The notes: a model not told the origin generated them from the sequence alone. Counted from the stretch's first letter, positions 26,819 through 36,803 are shown. The stretch: 64,000 nucleotides of DNA from Erwinia tasmaniensis Et1/99 (GCF_000026185.1 NC_010694.1:1922001-1986000), one strand, 5' to 3'. Program-made: numbers and translations.

Positions 26819-29481
26819 CGGTTATCTCCCACCGCCAGCGTGTTGAGCTGTCGGGTAATCAGTTTTTTTAGTTCAGGAACGCATGAACCACAGTGAGTTC
26901 CACACTTCAGTTTGCCCCCCAGCTGTTGCACGCTGTGACATCCCTGCTTTACCGCATCGCCGATGGCTATTTCATCTATCGCAAAACAGCTACAGATTAT
27001 CGCGCCACGGGCCGCTTTCCCTTCCCCTGCGCGTCCTCCCAGCAGGGCCAGCCGCCGTTGCGCGCCGCCCGGCGGGCTGGAGAATGCCGAGATAACCGCC
27101 TGGCGGTCGGGTACTGGCCGGTCACGGTGAGCGTAAAAGGCCAGTTGCAGCTCACCGTTTTTCCATGCCAACAGGTTAAAACCGTGCTCACCTAAACGCG
27201 CCGTCTGACTCTGCCATTTTTCGATGGCAAACCGTTGGTTGAGCCAGTCATACCAGTCTGTCGGTTTTGCTGAGTCAGCCAACGTAAAGTGCGTCACGCC
27301 CTGCTGCGTTATCCTGCTCCAGTAGGCCGTTGCCGGGGGCATGGCATGCTGGTCACGCAAAAAAATCTCGCCCTGCCACGCCGCATTCCAGCGCTGAATA
27401 CGCACGGGCATCTGCTTACTCTCCGGCTGTCCGGAAAGCGGATCGGTGCAGGCGGCGATAAGAGAATCTACGCGGGCCTGCTGGCTGAACTGATTATTCC
27501 AGTGCATCGGCACAAAGACACTCCCGCGCGCTTGCAGGCTGTCCGGCTGGGCACGCAGCAGCAGCCAGCCGTAGGCAGAGGAAACGCGCAGCACATCGCC
27601 CTGCTGCGCAGTGGGACAGTCGTCAGGATGATACTGGCAAAAAGGCTCGCTGATGTGCTGCATCAGGCGTGCTGATTTACCCGTCCGGGTCATGGTATGC
27701 CACTGATCGCGCACCCTGCCGGTGTTCATCACCAGCGGGTAGAATATCGTCGGCAGGTTTACCGGCAGCCGTGGCGTAATGGGGATCAGTCGTGCCTTGC
27801 CGTCAGGGTGATAGAATTTACCATCGCTGAACAGGCGCAACGTTCCCAGCGGCGCGTTGGCATTCACCGGCCACTGGATCGGGCGCATCTCGTGCCACTG
27901 CTGGTTGGATAGCTGTGCCAGCCCACTGATATCAAAAGCGCGCGTTCCTTCATTTTCATACCCTGACAGCCGCGCGTGTTCGCGAAAAATATCGGCGGGA
28001 TGCTGATAGGAAAATGCTTCTTCGAATCCAAGACGCTGCGCGACCTGACTGATTATCCACCAGTCCGGTTTTGCTTCACCGGGCGGCGGCAAAAAAGCCC
28101 GCTGGCGCGAAATGCAGCGCTCGGAGTTTGTCACCGTGCCGCTCTTTTCACCCCATCCCAGCGCGGGCAGGCAAATATGCGCAACCTGCGTGGTGTCGGT
28201 ATCGCGCACGATATCGGAGACAATCACCAGCGGGCAGCGGGCCAATGCCGTGCGCACGCGGTCGGCATCGGGAAGCGACACTACGGGGTTAGTACCCATA
28301 ATCCATATCGCTTTTATTTGCCCTTCTTCGATAGCACGGAACATGTCCACGGCATTCAGCCCCGGCGCGGTGGCAACGCGGTTGCTCCCCCAAAAACGGC
28401 CCACGCGCTCAACGTCCTCTGGCAAGAAACCCATATGTGCCGCCAACTGATTGGCCAGTCCTCCAACTTCCCTTCCCCCCATCGCGTTTGGCTGACCGGT
28501 TATCGAAAACGGCCCACAGCCTTCGCGCCCTATCCTGCCGCTGGCCAGATGGAGATTAATGATTGCATTGCACTTATCCACACCGGAGCTGGACTGGTTA
28601 ATGCCCATCGAAAAGAGCGTGATCAGGCGTTCGCATGCCAAAATTATCTGATAAAAAGCCTGTAGCCGTTCCACCGACAGCCCGCAAAAATCTGCGGTCG
28701 CCGCCAGGGTCCAGCGTTGTGCCGCTGATAGCGTGTCTTCTGCCCCCTGGGTATGCTGCTGCAAAAAATCGCTATCGATTTTGTTATGCTCTCTCATGGC
28801 ATTCAGCGCGCCGCAAAACAGTGCCGCATCGCTGCCGGGGCGCAGCGGAAGATGCAGATCGGCAATATCACAGGTGGCGGTGTGCCGGGGATCGATAACG
28901 ATTATCTGCATCTCCGGCCGCTCTTTTTTCGCCTGAGCGATGCGCTGATACACGACCGGATGCGCCCAGGCGGTATTGGAGCCGGTGATAATCACGCAAT
29001 CGGCCTTATCAAGATCCTGATAGCAGCAAGGTACAGCATCGGCACCAAAGGCACGTTTATACCCGACGACCGCAGAAGCCATACACAGCCGCGAGTTGGT
29101 ATCCATGTTTCCGCTACCGATAAATCCTTTCATCAGTTTATTAGCGACATAATAATCTTCCGTCAGCAGTTGACCGGAACCATAGAAGGCAACGGACTGC
29201 GGGCCATGTTGGCGAATGGTATCCTGTAGCCCCTGCGCCACGGCATCCAGCGCCTGTGACCAGCTCACCGGCACGCGCCGGATTTCTGGCTGCAACAGAC
29301 GCCCGGTCAGGTTCAGGGTTTCCCCCAGGGCTGCGCCTTTAACGCACAGTTTTCCCAGATTGGCAGGGTGTGACATCTCGCCGCTGGCCGTGAAGCCTTC
29401 AGCCTGTGGCTGCATCCTGACACCGCACCCCACGCCGCAGTAAGCGCAGGTGGTTGAAACCGCAGTTGGATAACATCTCAT
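26815..29481 (-). CDS. nasA: Assimilatory nitrate reductase catalytic subunit
   Basis: Cytoplasmic Mo-bis-MGD enzyme that reduces nitrate to nitrite. Residues 12-46 carry the [4Fe-4S] set C12-x2-C15-x3-C19-x26-C46. The molybdopterin body (about 55-700) includes NMDTNSRLCMASAVVGYK (the active-site region), GSNTAWAHP and FSITGQPNAMGGREVGGLA. The C-terminus adds a BFD-like [2Fe-2S] domain (CSCF...CGTHCGSC, about 835-870) as in Klebsiella NasA. Length 888 is normal. It overlaps both neighbours by 4 nt. Electrons come from the NasC module encoded just upstream. Confidence 0.95.
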   Translation of the reverse strand: MRCYPTAVSTTCAYCGVGCGVRMQPQAEGFTASGEMSHPANLGKLCVKGAALGETLNLTGRLLQPEIRRVPVSWSQALDAVAQGLQDTIRQHGPQSVAFYGSGQLLTEDYYVANKLMKGFIGSGNMDTNSRLCMASAVVGYKRAFGADAVPCCYQDLDKADCVIITGSNTAWAHPVVYQRIAQAKKERPEMQIIVIDPRHTATCDIADLHLPLRPGSDAALFCGALNAMREHNKIDSDFLQQHTQGAEDTLSAAQRWTLAATADFCGLSVERLQAFYQIILACERLITLFSMGINQSSSGVDKCNAIINLHLASGRIGREGCGPFSITGQPNAMGGREVGGLANQLAAHMGFLPEDVERVGRFWGSNRVATAPGLNAVDMFRAIEEGQIKAIWIMGTNPVVSLPDADRVRTALARCPLVIVSDIVRDTDTTQVAHICLPALGWGEKSGTVTNSERCISRQRAFLPPPGEAKPDWWIISQVAQRLGFEEAFSYQHPADIFREHARLSGYENEGTRAFDISGLAQLSNQQWHEMRPIQWPVNANAPLGTLRLFSDGKFYHPDGKARLIPITPRLPVNLPTIFYPLVMNTGRVRDQWHTMTRTGKSARLMQHISEPFCQYHPDDCPTAQQGDVLRVSSAYGWLLLRAQPDSLQARGSVFVPMHWNNQFSQQARVDSLIAACTDPLSGQPESKQMPVRIQRWNAAWQGEIFLRDQHAMPPATAYWSRITQQGVTHFTLADSAKPTDWYDWLNQRFAIEKWQSQTARLGEHGFNLLAWKNGELQLAFYAHRDRPVPDRQAVISAFSSPPGGAQRRLALLGGRAGEGKAARGAIICSCFAIDEIAIGDAVKQGCHSVQQLGGKLKCGTHCGSCVPELKKLITRQLNTLAVGDNR

Positions 29482-32400
29482 AAGCTGACCGTCTGAATGA
29501 TAGTCGCGGTATTATCGGCCTTCGCTACCGGCCCTTTCCCCACCCAAACGCGGCCATTGTCGATTTTTACCGGCCAAACACGCAATGCGGTATCGGCATC
29601 ATCGATGCTGCAACCGTCCTCCAGGCGAAAGCGCCGTTTGTAGAGCGGAGAAATGACCACCGGCTCGCCTTTTACATCGCCGACTAATCCGCGTGCTAAT
29701 ACGTTAGCGTCGCTGCCAGGCTCATGGTTACTCAGGGCGAATACCCGCTGAGGGTGGTCAGGCAGGTGAAACAGTGCAATCTGCTGGCCGGCCAGACGCG
29801 CCGCCACGCCGGCGTTTGCGGGGATACGGCTAAGTTCGCAGACGTCTACCCAACCTTCACCAACATCCTGTGGCTGTACCGCTGCCGCCGGTGAAAATGC
29901 CTGACGTTCCTCATAAGTCGCCGGGCGGATCTGCTGCCGCTCTGACACCATCACTACTGACTCATCCGGCTGGTCGCTGTTGACAAAGGGTTTGAAAAAC
30001 GCCAGACGATCGGGGTCGGCGAGGGTCGTTTGCCACTCACACTGGTAGGTGTCGACGACCAGGTTCATCTCGCTTTCCAGTTCGGCGGCGATGTGAAGGC
30101 TGTCTTCCAGCACCACCTGACGCAAATAGTCCATGCCGCCTTCCAGATTATCCCTCCACGTGCTGGTGCGTTGCAGTCGATCGGCGGTGCGGATGTAAAA
30201 CATAAGGAAGCGATCGACCGTGCGAATGACCTCATCGGTGCTCATGTCCTGTGCCAGAAGATCGCCATGACGTGGTTTCATCCCACCGTTGCCGCAGACA
30301 TACAGGTTCCATCCTTTATCGGTCGCTATCACGCCGACATCTTTACTTTGTGCCTCGGCGCATTCGCGCGTGCATCCAGAGACCGCCATCTTTATTTTGT
30401 GTGGTGCGCGCAGCCCCTTGTAACGGTTCTCCAGTATCAGCGCCAGCGAGGTCGAGTCCTGTACGCCGTAGCGACACCAGCTGGAGCCGACGCAGGATTT
30501 CACCGTCCGCAGTGATTTACCGTAGGCGTGGCCGGTTTCAAACCCGGCCTCAACCAGCTGCTGCCAGATTTCCGGCAGCTGTTCAAGACGAGCGCCGAAC
30601 AGATCCACGCGCTGCCCGCCGGTGATTTTGCTGTAAAGGTTGTAGCGCCGGGCGACCCGGCCGATGGCGATTAATCCATCCGGGGTAATTTCTCCGGCGG
30701 GAACGCGCGGCACGACGGAGTAAGTTCCGTCTTTCTGAATGTTGGCAAAATAGCGGTCGTTAGTATCCTGTAGCGGCAGGTGCTGCGGTTTAAGCAGATA
30801 TTCATTCCAACATGAGGCGAGGATCGACCCAACCAGCGGCTTGCAGATCTCGCAACCCTGCCCCTGCCCGTGTTTGCCCAGAAGCTCTTCCCAGCTACGA
30901 ATATTGCCGATGCGTACCAGATGATAAAGTTCTTGCCGTGAATAGGCGTAGTGCTCGCAGATATCCTTTTTCACCTCAACGCCCAGTCCGGCGAGCGCGA
31001 ACTCCATCACCTGTTTCGTCAGCGCCGCGCAGCCACCACAGCCGGTCGCCGCCTGGGTGCAGGCCTTTATCGCCGCCATATCCGCGTTACCTTCCTTCAC
31101 CGCATTGCAGATATCGGCCTTGCTGACATGATGACAAGAGCATATTTGTGCTCCGTCCGGCAGCGCGGCAACCCCCAGGCCCGGTGATGCCGTGCCTGCC
31201 GCGACAGGTAGAATCAACCCTTCGGGACTGGCAGGGAGCGGCATATCGTTAAGCATCATCTGTAGCAGCGCACTGTATTCACGGCTATCCCCAACCAGCA
31301 CCGCACCGAGCAAGCGCTTGCGATCCTGTGAGACAACGATTTTTTTGTACACGCCTTCCGGGCCATTGTTCCAGCTGTAGCTTTGGCTGCCGGCAGCACG
31401 ACCGTGCGCATCGCCGATCGAGGCGACCTCGACGCCCAGCAGCTTCAGTTTGGTGCTCATATCAGCCCCTCTGAAAGTGACCTCGCTTCCAGATAAGGTG
31501 TCTGCCAGCGTGCGTGCCATCTGATATCCTGGCGCGACCAGACCGAAAGTCTGACCGTTCCACAGCGCGCATTCGCCGATGGCAAACACGGCAGGATCGG
31601 ATGTCTGACAGCGATCGTTAATCACTATACCGCCGCGAGGCCCGACCTCCAGCCCGCTCTCTCTAGCCAACCGGTCGTTGGGGCGGATCCCCGCCGAGAA
31701 CAGCACCAGGTCAGTGTCAAGATGGCCACCATCGGCAAACTCCATCCGGTAACCGGACGTTTCACCCGCCACAATGCGCCGCGTTTCCTTCCCGGTATGT
31801 ACCTGCACGCCCAGCGCCTCGATTTTTCGGCGCAGCATGCCTGCCCCCTCCTCATCAAGCTGCACGCCCATGAGCCGGGGCGCAAATTCAACAACGTGCG
31901 TTTGCAATCCAAGATGCTTAAGCGCGTTAGCGGCCTCCAGCCCCAGCAGACCACCGCCGACCACTACCCCCACCTTGCCTTGTTGAGCGCAGGCTTTAAT
32001 CGAGGCCAAATCGTCGAGCGTGCGGTATACCAGGCAGCCCGGGGCATCGTTACCCGGAATGGCGGGAACAAACGGATAAGAGCCCGTCGCCAGCACCAGC
32101 AGGTCATAGGCGGTTTGATGGCCGAACCTGTCGACCACAAAACGATGTCGGGTATCCACGCGGTCGACGCCGCGCCCCAGCCGCAGTTCAATGCCGTTCG
32201 ACTCAAAGAAGCCGTCTTCAACCATCGACAGCGATTGGGCACTGCGCCCGGAGAACAGTTCTGAGAGATGAACGCGGTCGTAGGCCGGTGACGTTTCTTC
32301 TGCAAATACGATCACCTGATACTGCAAATGCAGTTCACGTTTGACCAGCTGCTGGAGGAAATGATGACCGACCATACCGTGTCCGGCCATCACTAATACG

Positions 32401-33680
32401 GGTTTTGACATTACGAGACTCCTCGTCACCTTGATGGGTAACTGTTCTGGGGTAACAGGCTGACGCTGTGAGGGGACTGGCTCTTCAACAGGGCTAAATA
32501 CGCTGACCCGAGCGGGGTCGGTGTGGCCAGGGCCTAAAGACGATAAATAGCGCGGGCCATCGCCGATATCTCCCCACAGCAGCACGCCCGCCAGCTGGTT
32601 TTTGCGAAACAGCAGACGACGATAATCGCCGTTTACAGGATCAAACGTGCTGTGGATCTGGATGTCGTCATTGCCATTCAGCTCCCCGGCGCAGAATAAA
32701 TTGAGGCCGGTCACCTTGAGCCGCAGCGGCACGATGCCACCGTCAGGAGGAACGGTCACCACACCCGCAAGCCGGGCGGCGAGCGCCCCGGCCTGCTGCC
32801 AGCACGGTGCCAGCAGGCCAAAGGTCGTTTCCCCCAGCTGACAACATTCACCAATGGCCGAAATATACGGGTCGGAAGTCTGCATCTCGCCATTAACCCT
32901 GATCCCGCGTTCGCACCGCAATCCGGCGGCCCTGGCCAGCGCGATATTAGGACGCACGCCGACGGCAATCACCACCCGTTGGGCACGAATTTCACGTCCA
33001 TCGTCTAACCTAACCGCCTGCACGTTGCCTGCCGCATCCCCGACATATCCGGCGGTTTTTGCCTGCAATAAGATGTTGATGCCGCGTGCCAACAGGCTGC
33101 TAAGCAACAGTTCCGCGGCCTGGGGGTCGAGCTGCCGATCCATTAAATACGTTCCCTGGTGCAGCAACGTCACCGCCATGCCGCGCAGCGCCAGCGCTGC
33201 TGCGGCTTCAATCCCCAACACGCCGCCGCCGATCACCACGGTCGGCTGCCCGCGATAATGCTGATGAAGAATGCGCTCTACGTCCTGCTGAGTACGAAAA
33301 CCATGAATACCGGCTAAGTTGTCACCCGGCAGTGGTGGCATAAAAGGGAGTGACCCCGTGGCAATCAGCAGATGGTCGTACGATAGCGTTTTATCTCCCG
33401 CCCTGACGGTGCGCTCCTCACGGCAAATTTCTGCCACCAGCGTATCCGCGATAAACGTTACGTTATGCTGCTGATACCACGAAGGCTCGTGCGTGACGAT
33501 CTCGGCAAAAGATTTCTCCCCCGAGAGCACCGGCGTTAACAGGATACGGTTATAGGCTCCCTGCGGCTCATCACCAATAATCTGAATGCGATAGCGTTCA
33601 GGGGCCAGCTCGCACAGCCTTTCAACCAGCCTTATTCCCGCCATCCCATTGCCAATCACAATCAAAGTGGGTTTATCCAT
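29478..33680 (-). CDS. nasB: NasC-NasB fusion: nitrate reductase electron-transfer unit plus nitrite reductase
   Basis: One 1400-residue frame joins two proteins that are separate in Klebsiella. Residues 1 to about 400 are a FAD/NAD(P)-binding NasC-like oxidoreductase (IVIGNGMAGIRLVERL, VIGGGVLGIEAAAALAL). From Met424 (MSKPVLVMAGHGMVGHHF) a full NirB-type large subunit follows: second FAD/NAD module, BFD [2Fe-2S] domain near 843 (CSCHHVSKADIC, GCGGC), siroheme/[4Fe-4S] motifs CVGSSWCRYG near 1063 and VSGCTRECAEAQSKD near 1100, and a NirD-like domain at about 1277-1380. It should reduce nitrite to ammonium with NAD(P)H and pass electrons to NasA. Start at 33680 is preferred to the open extension overlapping nasD. 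A retained ribosome site precedes codon 424 (see separate entry). Confidence 0.92.
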   Translation of the reverse strand: MDKPTLIVIGNGMAGIRLVERLCELAPERYRIQIIGDEPQGAYNRILLTPVLSGEKSFAEIVTHEPSWYQQHNVTFIADTLVAEICREERTVRAGDKTLSYDHLLIATGSLPFMPPLPGDNLAGIHGFRTQQDVERILHQHYRGQPTVVIGGGVLGIEAAAALALRGMAVTLLHQGTYLMDRQLDPQAAELLLSSLLARGINILLQAKTAGYVGDAAGNVQAVRLDDGREIRAQRVVIAVGVRPNIALARAAGLRCERGIRVNGEMQTSDPYISAIGECCQLGETTFGLLAPCWQQAGALAARLAGVVTVPPDGGIVPLRLKVTGLNLFCAGELNGNDDIQIHSTFDPVNGDYRRLLFRKNQLAGVLLWGDIGDGPRYLSSLGPGHTDPARVSVFSPVEEPVPSQRQPVTPEQLPIKVTRSLVMSKPVLVMAGHGMVGHHFLQQLVKRELHLQYQVIVFAEETSPAYDRVHLSELFSGRSAQSLSMVEDGFFESNGIELRLGRGVDRVDTRHRFVVDRFGHQTAYDLLVLATGSYPFVPAIPGNDAPGCLVYRTLDDLASIKACAQQGKVGVVVGGGLLGLEAANALKHLGLQTHVVEFAPRLMGVQLDEEGAGMLRRKIEALGVQVHTGKETRRIVAGETSGYRMEFADGGHLDTDLVLFSAGIRPNDRLARESGLEVGPRGGIVINDRCQTSDPAVFAIGECALWNGQTFGLVAPGYQMARTLADTLSGSEVTFRGADMSTKLKLLGVEVASIGDAHGRAAGSQSYSWNNGPEGVYKKIVVSQDRKRLLGAVLVGDSREYSALLQMMLNDMPLPASPEGLILPVAAGTASPGLGVAALPDGAQICSCHHVSKADICNAVKEGNADMAAIKACTQAATGCGGCAALTKQVMEFALAGLGVEVKKDICEHYAYSRQELYHLVRIGNIRSWEELLGKHGQGQGCEICKPLVGSILASCWNEYLLKPQHLPLQDTNDRYFANIQKDGTYSVVPRVPAGEITPDGLIAIGRVARRYNLYSKITGGQRVDLFGARLEQLPEIWQQLVEAGFETGHAYGKSLRTVKSCVGSSWCRYGVQDSTSLALILENRYKGLRAPHKIKMAVSGCTRECAEAQSKDVGVIATDKGWNLYVCGNGGMKPRHGDLLAQDMSTDEVIRTVDRFLMFYIRTADRLQRTSTWRDNLEGGMDYLRQVVLEDSLHIAAELESEMNLVVDTYQCEWQTTLADPDRLAFFKPFVNSDQPDESVVMVSERQQIRPATYEERQAFSPAAAVQPQDVGEGWVDVCELSRIPANAGVAARLAGQQIALFHLPDHPQRVFALSNHEPGSDANVLARGLVGDVKGEPVVISPLYKRRFRLEDGCSIDDADTALRVWPVKIDNGRVWVGKGPVAKADNTATIIQTVSL
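32409..32424 (-). promoter_or_regulatory. Internal ribosome-binding site and start codon inside the NasC-NasB fusion
   Basis: On the minus strand GAGGAG (32424-32419) stands 7 nt ahead of ATG (32411-32409), exactly where a stand-alone NasB would begin. It is in the fusion frame. This looks like the original nasB start kept after loss of the nasC stop, and could still yield separate NasB. Confidence 0.7.
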
Positions 33681-33702
33681 CGCACATTTCCCGCCGGGTA
33701 TG

Positions 33703-34500
33703 TCAGGCGACCGCCTGATGTTTTTCATACAGGAATTGCAGTACCTGCTGACGATATTGGTGAAATAGTGGGTCGTTCGCCAGCGCTAACCTGGAGCGTG
33801 GGCGCACCAGGTCAACCTGTAAAATCTCGCCAACCTTCGCCGCAGGGCCGTTGGTCATCATCATGACCCGATCTGATAGCAGCACGGCTTCATCGACGTC
33901 ATGGGTGATAAGCAGAATGGTTGTCTTAAGACGCATCTGGATATTCATCACCGCATCCTGCAAATGGGCACGGGTCAAAGCGTCTAATGCGCCAAAGGGT
34001 TCATCCATCAACAGCACTTTCGGCTTCATCGCTAACGCGCGGGCTATACCTACCCGCTGCTTCATGCCGCCCGAAATCTCGCCGGGGCGCTTGTCCAGCG
34101 CGTGGCCCATATGCACCAGTTCCAGGTTGTGTACTATCCAGTCATGCATTTCACTTTTGCTCATCACCCCCTTAAAGACCTGGTTGACGGCCAGTGCAAC
34201 GTTGTTGTAGGTCGATAGCCAGGGCAGCAGCGAGTGATTCTGAAAGACCACGCCGCGTTCAGGACCAGGATCGGTAATTTCCCGATTGTCGCAAAGCAGC
34301 ACCCCCTCACTCGGACGACTTAGCCCGGCTATCAGGTTTAGTAAGGTGGATTTCCCGCAGCCAGAATGACCGATAAGGCTGACGGTCTCGCCTTCAGCGA
34401 TAGAAAAACTCACATTGTCGAGTGCCAGAAATGGCCCTTTTGCCGTGCTGAAGCTCTGACTGACGTTTTCAACGCGAATAATGGATTTTATATTTGTCAT
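33703..34500 (-). CDS. nasD: Nitrate ABC transporter ATPase
   Basis: A 265-residue ABC ATPase that drives nitrate uptake through the NasE permease. Motifs: Walker A GHSGCGKST near residue 43, Q-loop VVFQNHSLLPWLS, signature EISGGMKQRVGIARAL, Walker B LLMDEPFGALDALTR and H-loop LLITHDVDEA. This is the NrtD/TauB-SsuB branch, which uses simple one-domain ATPases. It lies 12 nt after nasE and reads into the NasC-NasB gene. Name follows Klebsiella nasFEDCBA. Confidence 0.92.
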   Translation of the reverse strand: MTNIKSIIRVENVSQSFSTAKGPFLALDNVSFSIAEGETVSLIGHSGCGKSTLLNLIAGLSRPSEGVLLCDNREITDPGPERGVVFQNHSLLPWLSTYNNVALAVNQVFKGVMSKSEMHDWIVHNLELVHMGHALDKRPGEISGGMKQRVGIARALAMKPKVLLMDEPFGALDALTRAHLQDAVMNIQMRLKTTILLITHDVDEAVLLSDRVMMMTNGPAAKVGEILQVDLVRPRSRLALANDPLFHQYRQQVLQFLYEKHQAVA

Positions 34501-34512
34501 ATCCGGCTTTTC

Positions 34513-35409
34513 CTAGCGGTTGTCGTAACTAAAACGGCGGGCAATAGCCATAAGCCCCTGCTCAAGCACCATGCCCACTACGCCAATGAGTACAATGGCA
34601 ATAATGATGTTTTCCACATTGAGGTTGTTCCATTCGTTCCAGATCCAGAAACCAATCCCCACGCCGCCGGTCAGCATTTCTGCCGCGACGATAACTAGCC
34701 ATGCAATACCGATGGACAGGCGCACCCCGGTGAGGATGTAAGGTAATACCGCCGGGAAAAGAATTTTGCGCATCACGGTGAATTCGCTGAGGTTCAGCAC
34801 CCGTGCCACGTTGAGATAATCTTGCGGGATGCGTTTGACGCCCTCAGCGGTATTAAGGATCATCGGCCAGATTGAGCAGATGAAAATGGTCCACGCCGAC
34901 GCGGGTTCTGCGCGCTGGAACAACAGAAGACCGATAGGCAGCCACGCCAACGGACTCACCGGGCGCAGCAGCGAAATGATCGGATTAAACATATTGGCGA
35001 TAAAATGAAAGCGGCCGATAAGGAAACCGGCAGGAATACCCACCATCGCCGCTAATCCGAAGCCGGTGGCCACGCGCCTCAGTGACGCCAACAGGTTCCA
35101 GCCAATCCCCATGTCGTTAGGCCCGGCAATGTAAAACGGATCGGCAAAAATGACCTTCGCCGCTGCCAGGCTTTTCAGCGGAGTGGGAAAACCCTTACTG
35201 CTTAGCGCCGCAATCTGCCAAATGGCTAACAGCACCACCAACCCCAGTATTGCCGGAATGATTCTCTGCCCAATGCGGCGTATAAGTTGACGGTTCAGGA
35301 AACGGTAGGCGTTTTTTCCCGGCTTAGCGGGCGCGGTTTTGAGCACCACGACCTCTGCGTGCACAGGCTCGGTCATTTCAACGACATTGCTTTTTGAGTT
35401 TATAGACAT
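34513..35409 (-). CDS. nasE: Nitrate ABC transporter permease
   Basis: Inner-membrane permease (298 residues, about six membrane segments from residue 40) of the NrtB/TauC type. The EAA-type loop that docks the ATPase is recognisable around EGVKRIPQDYLNVARVLNLS followed by LPYILTGVRLSIGIAW. The ATG at 35409 is preferred: GAGG lies 6 nt upstream, though an in-frame GTG 12 nt further upstream is possible. It starts 12 nt after the nasF stop and ends 12 nt before nasD. Confidence 0.92.
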   Translation of the reverse strand: MSINSKSNVVEMTEPVHAEVVVLKTAPAKPGKNAYRFLNRQLIRRIGQRIIPAILGLVVLLAIWQIAALSSKGFPTPLKSLAAAKVIFADPFYIAGPNDMGIGWNLLASLRRVATGFGLAAMVGIPAGFLIGRFHFIANMFNPIISLLRPVSPLAWLPIGLLLFQRAEPASAWTIFICSIWPMILNTAEGVKRIPQDYLNVARVLNLSEFTVMRKILFPAVLPYILTGVRLSIGIAWLVIVAAEMLTGGVGIGFWIWNEWNNLNVENIIIAIVLIGVVGMVLEQGLMAIARRFSYDNR

Positions 35410-35421
35410 CTCTGGCCTCAC

Positions 35422-36684
35422 TTAGCGTTTCATGGCAAAACTGTTGGCATACTCAGCGGGATTGCTGCCATCCCAGACCTTCCCATCAATCAGGGTGCTG
35501 CTGCGCATATCGTGTGCGGGCAGGTTGATACCGCCCACCGCCGTAGCGGCCTGTTTGTAGATTTCGATACGATTGATTTTTTGTGCAACGGCCAGATAAT
35601 CAGGGTCTGTGTTGAGTAACCCCCAGCGTTTGTGTTGAGTGAGAAACCACATGCCGTCAGAGTAATAGGGATAGTTGACCGCCCCGTCGTTGAAGAAGCG
35701 CATGGCGTGGGCGTCTTTCCATTTTTTCCCCAAACCATTTTCATAATCGCCCAACATCCGCCCCTGAATGGTTTCAACCGAGGTGTTGACATAGGCACGC
35801 GCCGCGACGACCTGCGCCGTTTCGATCCGGTTAGCATTCGAGGTGTCTATCCAGCGCGAGGCATCAAGCACCGCAGCCGTCAGCGCGCGGGCAGAATGGG
35901 GATTTTCCGCAACCCATGAGGAGGTTGTGCCAAGAATTTTTTCGGGATGATCTGGCCAGATCTCCTGTGTGGTGGCGACGGTATAGCCAATATCATCGAG
36001 AATGGCCCGCTGGTTCCATGGCTCGCCCACGCAGTAGCCGTTCATATTGCCGGTCTTCATATTCACCACCATTTGCGGCGGCGGTACGACAACGTTACGC
36101 ACATCGTTAAACGGATGAATACCGGCGTTTGCCAGCCAGTAATAAAGCCACATGGCGTGCGTACCCGTTGGGAACGTCTGCGCAAAGGTATAGGTTCCCT
36201 TAGCGCTGGCATCGATCCGCTTTTTCAACGCCGCGGCGTCCGTCACCCCGGCGGCTTTTAACTGATTTGACAGGGTGATCGCCTGCCCGTTTTGATTGAG
36301 CGTCATCAGCATCGCCATATCGTGCTGCGGCCCGGAGACGCCGAGCTGTAGCCCATAGACCAGCCCGTACAGGACGTGTGCGGCATCCAGCTCACCCGAC
36401 ACCAGTTTGTCTCGCACTGATGCCCAGCTTGACTCCTTGCACAGTGTGATTTTGATACCATATTTCTCATCAAACTTTTTCACTGCCGCCATCACCACAG
36501 AAGAGCAGTCGGTCAGAGGAATAAAGCCGACCCGAATCTCTTTCTTCTCTGGTGCATCCGATCCGGCGGCCCAAACGCTGTTCATAAAGCCCGGCATTAT
36601 CATGCTGGTGCCCAGCGCTGCGCTTCCTGCTATAAACCGGCGGCGAGTCAGCGACCTTTCAGGTGTTCTATCGTTTTGCGCCAT
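35422..36684 (-). CDS. nasF: Nitrate-binding periplasmic protein with Tat signal
   Basis: A 420-residue binding protein of the NrtA/CmpA family that captures nitrate for NasED. The N-terminus has a twin-arginine signal (SLTRRRFIAGSAALGTSMI), so it is exported folded. Family blocks are VGFIPLTDCSSVVMA, ELDAAHVLYGLVYGLQLG, MNGYCVGEPWNQRAI and FPTGTHAMWLYYWL. The ATG at 36684 follows GGGAAG; an open extension upstream covers the attenuator and is not coding. It is the first gene of the operon and directly follows the leader terminator, so its expression needs antitermination. Confidence 0.94.
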   Translation of the reverse strand: MAQNDRTPERSLTRRRFIAGSAALGTSMIMPGFMNSVWAAGSDAPEKKEIRVGFIPLTDCSSVVMAAVKKFDEKYGIKITLCKESSWASVRDKLVSGELDAAHVLYGLVYGLQLGVSGPQHDMAMLMTLNQNGQAITLSNQLKAAGVTDAAALKKRIDASAKGTYTFAQTFPTGTHAMWLYYWLANAGIHPFNDVRNVVVPPPQMVVNMKTGNMNGYCVGEPWNQRAILDDIGYTVATTQEIWPDHPEKILGTTSSWVAENPHSARALTAAVLDASRWIDTSNANRIETAQVVAARAYVNTSVETIQGRMLGDYENGLGKKWKDAHAMRFFNDGAVNYPYYSDGMWFLTQHKRWGLLNTDPDYLAVAQKINRIEIYKQAATAVGGINLPAHDMRSSTLIDGKVWDGSNPAEYANSFAMKR

Positions 36685-36714
36685 TGCAGCTTCCCGTGAC
36701 GTTGAAAAAAGAGC

Positions 36715-36764
36715 AAAAAAAAAGCGTCCGGTTAGCATTCAGTTTTCTGAACGCTAACGGACGC
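36715..36764 (-). terminator. Attenuator terminator in the nas leader
   Basis: On the minus strand, GCGTCCGTTAGCGTTCAG pairs with CTGAATGCTAACCGGACGC (one bulge, one G-U) across TTTT/AAAA, then a run of nine T. It sits about 30 nt before nasF and about 70 nt after the predicted transcript start. Such a strong terminator inside an operon leader is the target of NasR antitermination in Klebsiella. Confidence 0.9.
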
Positions 36765-36781
36765 CTTTATCCGAGATGACG

Positions 36782-36803
36782 ACTAAACCGCCATTGGCCT
36801 AGT
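36782..36803 (-). promoter_or_regulatory. ANTAR-binding hexaloop hairpin in the nas leader
   Basis: In the transcript ACTAGGCC pairs with GGTTTAGT (two G-U) to close the hexaloop AATGGC. A at loop position 1 and G at position 4 fit the ANTAR RNA target rule. It lies just upstream of the attenuator. The second hexaloop hairpin expected for ANTAR targets is not obvious and may overlap the terminator's left arm. Confidence 0.75.

Noticed and set aside
31625..32264. Long ORFs on both strands and other frames across the NasB region
   Set aside because: They are shadows in a GC-rich gene whose frame shows clear flavoprotein and siroheme motifs.
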